Below the pieces are notes generated by a model, which worked only from the letters and a program-made list of their open reading frames with translations, was not told the origin of the DNA and did not search any database. Made by a program: the position numbers and the translations under genes. A stretch of DNA of 47,707 nt, taken from a virus. Below, piece by piece: positions 40,852-47,707 of this stretch (positions are counted from its first letter, which is position 1; each line of letters starts with the position of its first letter). The DNA is taken from IMG/VR virus record IMGVR_UViG_3300027848_000035, positions 1-47,707 of that record; one strand, written 5' to 3'.

Positions 40852-42297
40852 TTAGTTTCGCAGCATAAATGAGAATAGTTCAAAATCAGTTTTTGGTGTG
40901 TTATCTGCCGACTTGGTTACTTCGACTCGCTCTTCGCGACTGGTCAAAGGTAAAGAGATAGACTTGGCTAGTTCTCGGATGATTTCACTCTTCATCACCT
41001 CTACCAAAGATTCTCGCTCTTTTTCCGAGTCTACAGCAACTGGTGCCGGGGCAGTCAACTTAGCTTCCAGAGATTCCAATCGAGCCAACAACTTGGCCAA
41101 TGGGTCTTCTGCTGGGGCTTCTTCAGAAGGTGCTTCAGCGGTAACAACTTCGGGGGTTACTTCTTCAGCCTGTTCGGCATCTGCTGCAACTTCCTCTGTT
41201 TTTGCTTCAGGCGTTACTACTAATGCCTGAATATCCTCATCTGAGATTTGTACTTGGACGTACTCTTGCGTTACTACTTCGCCGGATTCATTTTCAACCT
41301 GCTCTGATTTAACTATATCCTTAACTGCGTTAGGGAAGAATTTATTCAGAACGGTCTCATCGACGAAGCATAGCCGCAAGGATTTTGCTACAGGAGTTTT
41401 CTCACTCACAGTGTTATCCTCAACTTGGGTTTCGATTGTATCGCCGACTGTCTCGGCTGTAGAAGTATCTTTATCTAGTCGTGAAGCAGTCACCACCGAT
41501 ACGTCCCCAAGTTTTACTAGGTAACTCTTGGTTATGTCATAGTCTGCCTGATCTTGAACTACTGCGAAGAAATCGCTTTCGCTCTCAGTAATGGATGTAT
41601 ATTCAATTCCTCTTGCCTTTAGGAAACTACTTACTGTTTCTTTGTTAGGGTAGAATGATTTAGCTAGTTTGAATTTAATGATCTCGTTGGGGATAATTTC
41701 CCCTTGATCAAAGTCATCAGACTTTCCTAATGTAATTGCCGCAGAGGTGTGTTTTGGCATGTGTACTAAGGAGATTTCCTTAAGGTCAATCATTCTTAGT
41801 ACGTCGTGTTTTTCCGTCTCTGACTTTTCTATGTGGGCTATACCTCTCCATGAGAAGGCTCCGAGTTCCCCGCTAATTACCTCTTGCTTTGCCAAATCAT
41901 TGATGACCTCGGCAACAATAAATAGACCCTTGTCCCCAATGGTTAGGTCTGGATACTTAGACTTTGGCAGGCGGTTGATCTCGTCCATGCTTCTGGAAGA
42001 ACTAATGATGTATTCTTCAGCCTCTTCGCCCGAAATGTAGGCAGGCTCCGCGTCCCGGACTACCCCAGCAGATCGGTCATTTCCGTAGCGGTCCTTGATA
42101 AACTTATGGTCTCTTAATAACGTGCCAGTGTTTAAGAAAGTGTCTACGTTAAATTCAGATGCCGGTGCAAAGTGGTTGTCTCTGTCTGGTGATTCTATTG
42201 ATGCGAATCCTTTTACAAAGACTGAATTGTCTGACTCTTTAATATCCGCCGCCAGTGGGGCAGATACTTCTATCGTCTCATACGAAGGGTATGACAT
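40852..42297 (-). CDS. HK97-type prohead protease fused to a scaffold-like tail
   Basis: This 481-residue protein begins with a prohead serine protease domain (about residues 20-200): FASIESPDRD, LLRDHKF with the likely catalytic His, GAFSWRG with the likely catalytic Ser, and ISLVHMPKHTSAAIT. After it come two weakly similar globular segments, then an acidic Glu/Ala/Pro-rich linker and a coiled coil (LAKLLARLESLEAKLTAP), typical of scaffolding delta domains. The protease would process capsid proteins and itself during prohead maturation. It lies between portal and capsid. Confidence 0.82.
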   Translation of the reverse strand: MSYPSYETIEVSAPLAADIKESDNSVFVKGFASIESPDRDNHFAPASEFNVDTFLNTGTLLRDHKFIKDRYGNDRSAGVVRDAEPAYISGEEAEEYIISSSRSMDEINRLPKSKYPDLTIGDKGLFIVAEVINDLAKQEVISGELGAFSWRGIAHIEKSETEKHDVLRMIDLKEISLVHMPKHTSAAITLGKSDDFDQGEIIPNEIIKFKLAKSFYPNKETVSSFLKARGIEYTSITESESDFFAVVQDQADYDITKSYLVKLGDVSVVTASRLDKDTSTAETVGDTIETQVEDNTVSEKTPVAKSLRLCFVDETVLNKFFPNAVKDIVKSEQVENESGEVVTQEYVQVQISDEDIQALVVTPEAKTEEVAADAEQAEEVTPEVVTAEAPSEEAPAEDPLAKLLARLESLEAKLTAPAPVAVDSEKERESLVEVMKSEIIRELAKSISLPLTSREERVEVTKSADNTPKTDFELFSFMLRN

Positions 42298-42298
42298 A

Positions 42299-43990
42299 TT
42301 AAGTTTCCTTAGACTTGTCTAGGTCGCTTGACTCCGCATTTGCCAAATTCTCATTAGGTGCCTGGGCAGAAAAGTCAACTACTGATGTGGGTAAGTTTTT
42401 TAAGTCCGCAATCTTTAATATGGTGCCGTTAGAAGTTCTTAGGAAGTTATAATTTCCGCCAGGGACGGTATCATAACTCATCTCGTTTCTAACTTCGTTT
42501 ATGTCAAGTACGCCACGGTCTAACAATCCCGTGTGAACTTCCATTTGCATTCTCAAGTCGCGAATGTCTAAAGGATCAAACTTGATGTAACTGTGAATAA
42601 TTCCTAGCCCTTTGGATAGCAATCGATACAGTTGATCTTGCCAATACTTTTGACTTGGAGTTACAATCCTGTCCTTATACAACTCAGCCTGAGATAGCCC
42701 TTTTCCGGACCCTAGAGAACTCTGCTCAGCAATACCTAAAATGGCTGGTGATGTTCCGTGGCTTGTTTGAATCTGCTGAGAATTGGCCCGGTAGGTATCC
42801 AAAAAGTCAGCCTCTTTAGAATCGGTGTCAATTTTCTTGAACTCTACGTCTACTGACTTGCCGCCAGAGTTTGGGAGGGCTAAGACTAGCGTAGTGTGTG
42901 CTTTGCCTTTTACTTCTTTTTGGAAGTAGTTTGTGATGGTTCTTCGGAACTCATCATCGATGTTACTGCCCTTGACGGTAACCACATATCTTGGAACAGT
43001 GTTATGCTCAAAGAATTGCAATAAGTAGTCTTTGATCTTAGAGTTTGCAATCAATGCCGAAAGGGCGGGCACTACGTCAGAGTATCCGTAGTAGATAGTG
43101 TTTGGGTGAGATTTAACTAGCCAAAGAACCTCATTGGCGGATTCTGCTAAGTCGTCAGTTGGGGTGCCATCTTTCTTACTTATGAGGTTCCAGCCAACTT
43201 CACTCGAATCCATCTTACCGTGTTGGATTGGGTCATACGGTTCAAAATTATCACCGCCGACGATTGAGGGTAATTTGGATCTAACTCCAACCTTTTCACC
43301 GAAATTTTGATAAAATGTGTATTGTCCGTCACCGGGAGTGTTCCTCACTTCTACGAAACCTCGCCAATCCCGCAACACTTTTAACCTAGATGCTGGGATG
43401 TGCTGGATATGCCTGATGGACTTATCTAAATTTCTTGTTACTTCGATTGCCCCCCATCCAATAGACTCCCTATCCATTGCCGCAGATCGAATGACTTCCT
43501 CGAATCCTTTTAAGGGATTGCATAGCCGGATGAAGTCTTTTATCTGCTTGCTCTCTTTCTTGAATTCAGATTTTAGCAAGTAGTCGGATTCATCTTGGTC
43601 TTCTGAAAATTCATCCACAACTTTTGCAAATGAATCTATCATGTAACTTCTGCCAACTGAGTCTAACACCTTAGCGGTTACTGCCCGAAAGTGGGTCTCA
43701 TCACTCTCTAATAAGTCTGCCATTGACTGGGGATCATACGGAGGCTCAATTACTTGTGCCCCTCTGCTTTTTACTGGCAAGGCACTGTAGTTATTCTGCT
43801 TGATTTCATCAGCACTTTGATGAACGTCATCTAAGCCTTTTATTAGGTCTTTTTTATATGCCAATGACTGCTGAATCTGGTATGCCTTTTTCTGGACTGA
43901 GGGGGAGACTTGGAAGTCAAATTCCCCTTTATCGTCTTCAGTAATAAAGGCTATCAGCTCGTTGTGTTCTACTTCATGGTTCTGTTTCAT
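42299..43990 (-). CDS. Portal protein
   Basis: This 563-residue protein fits the phage portal family. It has IRSAAMDRESIGWGAIEVTRN, HIPASRLKVL, NTIYYGYSDVVPALSALI, and the late SLGSGKGLSQAELYKDRIV with the C-terminal helical barrel-like region after it. Portal proteins form the dodecameric vertex through which DNA enters. The order terminase, portal, protease, capsid is standard. Confidence 0.88.
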   Translation of the reverse strand: MKQNHEVEHNELIAFITEDDKGEFDFQVSPSVQKKAYQIQQSLAYKKDLIKGLDDVHQSADEIKQNNYSALPVKSRGAQVIEPPYDPQSMADLLESDETHFRAVTAKVLDSVGRSYMIDSFAKVVDEFSEDQDESDYLLKSEFKKESKQIKDFIRLCNPLKGFEEVIRSAAMDRESIGWGAIEVTRNLDKSIRHIQHIPASRLKVLRDWRGFVEVRNTPGDGQYTFYQNFGEKVGVRSKLPSIVGGDNFEPYDPIQHGKMDSSEVGWNLISKKDGTPTDDLAESANEVLWLVKSHPNTIYYGYSDVVPALSALIANSKIKDYLLQFFEHNTVPRYVVTVKGSNIDDEFRRTITNYFQKEVKGKAHTTLVLALPNSGGKSVDVEFKKIDTDSKEADFLDTYRANSQQIQTSHGTSPAILGIAEQSSLGSGKGLSQAELYKDRIVTPSQKYWQDQLYRLLSKGLGIIHSYIKFDPLDIRDLRMQMEVHTGLLDRGVLDINEVRNEMSYDTVPGGNYNFLRTSNGTILKIADLKNLPTSVVDFSAQAPNENLANAESSDLDKSKET

Positions 43991-43995
43991 ATTGA

Positions 43996-45693
43996 TTACG
44001 CTATAAATGCACAGGAGGAGCCAGATAACATGTCTTGACTCATTGTTTCAAACGCCAGCAAGTCATATACATCGGAATGTCGAGAGTGATTTTCTTTTGA
44101 CCCTACCCACTGATACTTTGGCTTTCCAGTTTTGTCTTCGGAATAATTCCTAACCATTGCGGTCATTTCTTTGACATAAGATCCGCCGTAAATTGAGTCA
44201 TAGTTAGCGGGCAGTAAGTTCTTTCGGCTTTTTAATTGAGAGTATCCCCTGTCCAAGGCTTCTGTATTATCAATGGAGATAATCATCTCATTGTGATTAT
44301 ACTTCATTGTTCTCTCAGTTCCTGATCCAAGGTACTTACATCTCCATACCTCGCACTTTGCCTCTGTCTGGAAGTCTTGGGCCAGTTTTGATTCGGGTCC
44401 AGAGTCAATTACGGCACACTTTACGTTATACCTTTCGACTAAGTTATGCAGGTCTTGCCAGGCTGTGGCGGTGTCTAGTTTCCCAATAAATAATGCCCTA
44501 CGTTTGCCTTTATAATTGGTACTAATTCTTACGTCCAATCGACTTCCCCCAACGTCAATACCCATAGAAGACGCTGACTCAGATCTGTCCATTTTCGTAT
44601 ACGCCATTTCAGGGTGGATCTCAAAGTGTTCCTCTGGATCAGAACATTTACCCAGTAGGTCTTTACTGATCGAACTGCCTTGGGCAGAGAATGGAAGTCC
44701 TAAACGCATGTTGTAGAAGTATCGTAGCTTTGAAGGGTCGGATTGACCCGCTACGAATTCCTCGTAGAGTTCAGTTACAGATACTAACGGGGATACAATA
44801 GACGGAACATGGTATCCTTCAATCTTAGATTCTGCGTGAGGCTTCCAGTAATTAGCGTCGTCAAACCTGCTAATCTTTCCTGTATGGCAGTGAGGACATA
44901 TAATGTTAATATCCCTGCCACAACCTCGCTCCCACTCTTTGTCTCTTAGCCTATATCCTAAAACTCCGCCCGCCGAGTCGGAAATAGGCTCAACCACTGA
45001 GTCAAACCAATCCATGTTGCAGGATTCTCCGCAATCTAGGCAAGGTGCCATGTACTTTCTTTGATCCGACGCCAAATACATCTTATAGATGCGGCCATCG
45101 GGAGTAGATGGATTAGATAGATAGACCTCAAACTTGAATCGAGAAGATGCAAGACGGGATCGTCCCAGTTCCACATTATCCCAAGTACTTACCTGGTCAG
45201 TTTCATCTACACAGTACATATCTCCAGCGAACTCTACGAAGTCGGATTCTACATTTGCCCCTACAAATCTTAGCATCCCCTTACCAAAGGATAAGGTAAC
45301 TGTCGAGTTCATCAGGCCATCCCTTAGAATTGCCTGATATTCCGCCGACTGCTGAATAGGTCGTTTGATTCTCGATAGAACGTAAGACTCCTTCATTTCA
45401 TATTTAGGCAAAATGCAAAATACATTACAACCACAATATGAGGTAGCCAACATGTTGATTACCATAAACTCTGACTTGCAGATTTGGGCGGCACCCATTA
45501 ACACTAAGTGAGGACTAGTCGATTCATACCAGTCAATACAGTGCTTAAATCTTTTGAAGTCCATTGGCTCGCCGCGAGTGCTTTTGTGGAACTTCGTGGC
45601 AAACTTGATTCGGGTATTCCTAATGTCGATCATTCGGTCTAATCGAGCCATCTCATCGTCATTAAGACCATCAACATATTCTTGGAAAGACAT
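43996..45693 (-). CDS. terL: Terminase large subunit, GpA-like
   Basis: This 565-residue packaging ATPase-nuclease has a P-loop (HLVLMGAAQICKSEFM) near residue 65, in which the Gly before Lys is Cys, NVFCILPKYEMKESYV, Walker B MYCVDETDQV, two CxxC pairs of a zinc ribbon (CLDCGESC and CPHCHTG), and a nuclease domain beginning SMGIDVGGSRLDV with later CAVIDSGPES. The zinc ribbon and the deviant P-loop resemble the lambda GpA group. It overlaps terS in TAATG. The enzyme translocates DNA into the prohead and cuts concatemers. Confidence 0.92.
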   Translation of the reverse strand: MSFQEYVDGLNDDEMARLDRMIDIRNTRIKFATKFHKSTRGEPMDFKRFKHCIDWYESTSPHLVLMGAAQICKSEFMVINMLATSYCGCNVFCILPKYEMKESYVLSRIKRPIQQSAEYQAILRDGLMNSTVTLSFGKGMLRFVGANVESDFVEFAGDMYCVDETDQVSTWDNVELGRSRLASSRFKFEVYLSNPSTPDGRIYKMYLASDQRKYMAPCLDCGESCNMDWFDSVVEPISDSAGGVLGYRLRDKEWERGCGRDINIICPHCHTGKISRFDDANYWKPHAESKIEGYHVPSIVSPLVSVTELYEEFVAGQSDPSKLRYFYNMRLGLPFSAQGSSISKDLLGKCSDPEEHFEIHPEMAYTKMDRSESASSMGIDVGGSRLDVRISTNYKGKRRALFIGKLDTATAWQDLHNLVERYNVKCAVIDSGPESKLAQDFQTEAKCEVWRCKYLGSGTERTMKYNHNEMIISIDNTEALDRGYSQLKSRKNLLPANYDSIYGGSYVKEMTAMVRNYSEDKTGKPKYQWVGSKENHSRHSDVYDLLAFETMSQDMLSGSSCAFIA

Positions 45694-46253
45694 TAGGATA
45701 ACGCTTTAATCGTGGTGAGCTTTTCTAGTAATTTCATCTTTTTATACTCGCTGGTATTGTAAGCTTCATCTTCCTTAGAATCGACGACTTTATTGTCAGA
45801 TACTACATGGTAGATCTGCTCTGACTTTTTAGGAAGAATCCCTACAGATTGTTGCAGATCAATCAGCATCTTCTGAAATTGTTGAACTGATCTCATGGAG
45901 TCGTTAAACGCCTTTGCATCAGGCTTTGTCTGGTTGACCGTCTGTTGCTTAGGGTCATATTCAAACTTCTCCCTACTTGCCTGGGTTGCTTCGTACAAAC
46001 ACATATCAATGTAAGTCTGTAACGAGTGCATGTGCTCTACCACAATATCAATTGGTCTTTGTGCCTCAAGTTCCGCTAATACTGGTTCTCTTGCTGCATG
46101 TAGCCAATTGTATATTGCTTTTTTTGATACGCCGAAAAAGGATGCAAGGTCGGTTACTGAGATTCCTTGGTACTTCCACTTTAAGACGTATTCGCCTTTT
46201 TTCTCTAAGGATAGACTAAGGAAGTCTTCTTTTTTTACTTTAGTCAACTCCAT
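45693..46253 (-). CDS. terS: Terminase small subunit
   Basis: This 186-residue protein has an N-terminal helix-turn-helix (GISVTDLASFFGVSKKAIYNW) followed by a helical oligomerisation region and a charged C-terminus, the usual organisation of TerS. It lies immediately before terL and overlaps its start. It would recognise the packaging site and regulate TerL. Confidence 0.85.
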   Translation of the reverse strand: MELTKVKKEDFLSLSLEKKGEYVLKWKYQGISVTDLASFFGVSKKAIYNWLHAAREPVLAELEAQRPIDIVVEHMHSLQTYIDMCLYEATQASREKFEYDPKQQTVNQTKPDAKAFNDSMRSVQQFQKMLIDLQQSVGILPKKSEQIYHVVSDNKVVDSKEDEAYNTSEYKKMKLLEKLTTIKALS

Positions 46254-46267
46254 CAGTATTTACCTTT

Positions 46268-47506
46268 CTAGTCTTCAAGTGCCGCGTAAGTTACTCGAAT
46301 TTTACCTTGAATTATTACCTCATGTGTCCCCACTTTTCGCAAGGAGTATAGGTGGTAATTCGTATTTGTAGTAGGATTAGCGGTAACCGGGGCGGTGTTA
46401 GTGAAAATTACAAATGCCCCTGCATGTCCTAAGTCTGCGTCATTGAGTAATTGGAGGTCAACTTTATCAAAACTCTCTATCACCATGTATAGAGTGAATG
46501 CTGATAGATCGATTGGGTCGCCGTCCCTATCTTTGACGTTGATAGTGTTAGTCATCAATTCGCCAACATACAAGTCAAGGAGGGTTGAATCCGACCTAGT
46601 GATTGATGTTCCGACGTATGGAAGAACTGTAAGATTTGGCAACTTAAGCATTGCGTCAGTAGACCACTGAGGGGTAAGGGTGTTACTGTCGTCTATCATG
46701 TTATCCAAGTCCGTTAAGGTTGGACTACTAATTACATCAGATCCCAGGCTTATAGATTCAGATAGGATTACATTTCCTGTAGATGATCCGCCGAAAACTA
46801 CCGTAGATGATCCTGTTGCCCAGGCGGTATCAGGTACATCTATTTGATACCATCCATCAGCCACTTCGTTAAAGTTGCCGTCCACATGAGCCGCTGATAG
46901 CCCTGAGCCATCAGCTAAGACTACTACTACTTTGTCTTCACCATCTCGCTGATACCAGAACTCGGTAATATCTGCTGCTACTAATCCTTCTATTGGATTC
47001 TTAATGCCATCTTCTACAATATACAGGCGTACCCTTTGATCCACGGAAAGATATACGGTCATACCTCCAAATGATATAAGGGTTGATTGTGGCCCATAGT
47101 ATAGTGAATCCGCCGTAAACTGTGGTGTTGCTGTTCCGCTGTCCTCTATCATGTTAGCAAGATCGCTGGCAAAGGCAGGCAGGACCATGATCGGTTCGCA
47201 AGTTACGATTAAGCCCGAAAGCGTACCCGATAAAGTTACCATCTTGCCTGACGCGGCGGCAATCGAATCAGGCAGAGCAACTTGGTAATAGCCGTTGAAT
47301 AATTCAGAAAAACCGCCGGCGGCCCAAGCCGCATCAGGTGCTGCGGCGACTAAAGTTAGCAAGGTAACCGCGCCACCCGAAACTTGGAATTTAATTTGGC
47401 TACTGGCAAAGTCATCAAAAACGACTCCAGTTTCAGGAGCGCCCGTCGTCTGATTCGCGATGAACAGAACGCCGAAAGTTCCAGTCGTTCCTTTGGTGAT
47501 AATCAT
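46268..47506 (-). CDS. Virion protein with three BppU-like repeat domains
   Basis: This 412-residue protein consists of repeated strand-rich domains. Two copies contain a Gly-x-Tyr strand step (GYYQVALPDS and GWYQIDVPDT), each followed by a linker ending in an (I/D)-D-x-M-I-(E/D)-D helix and S-x-(T/L)-(T/P)-Q. The third is more divergent (VKDRDGDPIDLSAFTLYMVI). The pattern matches BppU N-terminal-like domains of phage receptor-binding baseplates. It lies upstream of terminase, unusual for a tail protein. The start at 47506 overlaps the upstream stop in ATGA and replaces an earlier ATG. Confidence 0.6.
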   Translation of the reverse strand: MIITKGTTGTFGVLFIANQTTGAPETGVVFDDFASSQIKFQVSGGAVTLLTLVAAAPDAAWAAGGFSELFNGYYQVALPDSIAAASGKMVTLSGTLSGLIVTCEPIMVLPAFASDLANMIEDSGTATPQFTADSLYYGPQSTLISFGGMTVYLSVDQRVRLYIVEDGIKNPIEGLVAADITEFWYQRDGEDKVVVVLADGSGLSAAHVDGNFNEVADGWYQIDVPDTAWATGSSTVVFGGSSTGNVILSESISLGSDVISSPTLTDLDNMIDDSNTLTPQWSTDAMLKLPNLTVLPYVGTSITRSDSTLLDLYVGELMTNTINVKDRDGDPIDLSAFTLYMVIESFDKVDLQLLNDADLGHAGAFVIFTNTAPVTANPTTNTNYHLYSLRKVGTHEVIIQGKIRVTYAALED

Positions 47507-47706
47507 TCGTCTGGTCCTGCTGCCCAGTCCAAGTGACCAGGCCATATTGTGTCAAAAAAATAAATCCAACTGGACCAATACCAATTCGGATTAGTTCCAC
47601 GATAACTTGCCACTCTTGCCGAAAACGTCTGATTTGGATTCCCGCCGTGCAACGTGTTGATTGCTTGGCTGAACGATTCTAAGTTATTTATTGCGTATTG
47701 TTTAAG
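47503..47706 (-). CDS. C-terminal part of a Trp-rich small protein, cut by the window edge
   Basis: An open frame entering from the right edge encodes 67 residues and stops in an ATGA overlap with the next gene. The sequence (NLESFSQAINTLHGGNPNQ, FSARVASYRG, YWSSWIYFFDTIWPGHLD) resembles a short family of phage proteins with a conserved F-S-x-R and a C-terminal W-x-x-x-x-x-x-x-x-x-H pattern that often sits near lysis or packaging genes. Role unknown. Confidence 0.65.
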   Translation of the reverse strand, partial: LKQYAINNLESFSQAINTLHGGNPNQTFSARVASYRGTNPNWYWSSWIYFFDTIWPGHLDWAAGPDE

Positions 47707-47707
47707 G

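Overview
This window is a contiguous piece of a tailed double-stranded DNA phage (Caudoviricetes) with siphovirus-like organisation: terminase, portal, prohead protease, HK97-type capsid protein, tail tube, a frameshifted tail assembly chaperone and one long tape measure protein are present, and no sheath or contractile genes are seen. Every gene I can support lies on the minus strand, so transcription runs from high to low coordinates. Genes are packed tightly, with many ATGA or TAATG stop/start overlaps. TAA, TAG and TGA all behave as stops, so the standard bacterial code applies. No integrase, repressor or CRISPR array was seen.

Layout in the direction of transcription. 47.7-39.0 kb is packaging and head: a partial small gene, a repeat-domain virion protein, TerS, TerL, portal, prohead protease with a long scaffold-like extension, major capsid protein and a small head protein. 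39.0-35.4 kb is an accessory block: a GT9-like glycosyltransferase, membrane proteins, a membrane-anchored thioredoxin-fold protein without CXXC, a complete papain-type cysteine peptidase, and small exported proteins. 35.4-30.9 kb holds connector and neck proteins, tail completion and terminator proteins, the tail tube and the tail assembly chaperone with a -1 frameshift. 30.9-16.8 kb has the tape measure, tail-tip and collagen-like proteins, two more glycosyltransferases, a GNAT acetyltransferase and a large hub-like protein ending in a probable carbohydrate-binding module. 16.8 kb to the left edge is DNA metabolism: helicase loader, DnaB-like helicase, primase, SSB-like protein, a structured RNA, a repeat protein with its partner, DNA polymerase A, PhoH, a trypsin-like protease, a UvsW-like helicase, a RecA-like recombinase, three PD-(D/E)XK-like nucleases, an HD phosphohydrolase and a ribbon-helix-helix regulator.

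The most unusual items are a gene near 10.0-12.5 kb in which about 130 tandem 12-bp units encode a [N/D/S]-Q-[I/L]-x tetrapeptide array inside what looks like a DUF6745-type protein; a roughly 220-nt intergenic RNA candidate whose two ends resemble the acceptor, D and T arms of a tRNA but enclose several other hairpins; a family A polymerase with a zinc-ribbon insertion, Leu at the position equivalent to E. coli Phe762 and Asn after the motif B Tyr; and two phage-encoded proteases with intact catalytic residues.

The host is not shown by the sequence. The mix of papain-like and trypsin-like proteases, a Cys-Gly-Pro-Asn-Gly-Cys-Tyr C-terminus on a secreted protein and the DUF6745-like gene made me think of Planctomycetes or a related environmental group, but this is a weak inference. 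Functions were assigned from motifs, composition and gene order without any database search. Starts were moved from the longest possible frame where a ribosome binding site or stop/start overlap favoured an internal start. No promoter could be called with confidence, and no gene-free gap exceeds 300 bases.
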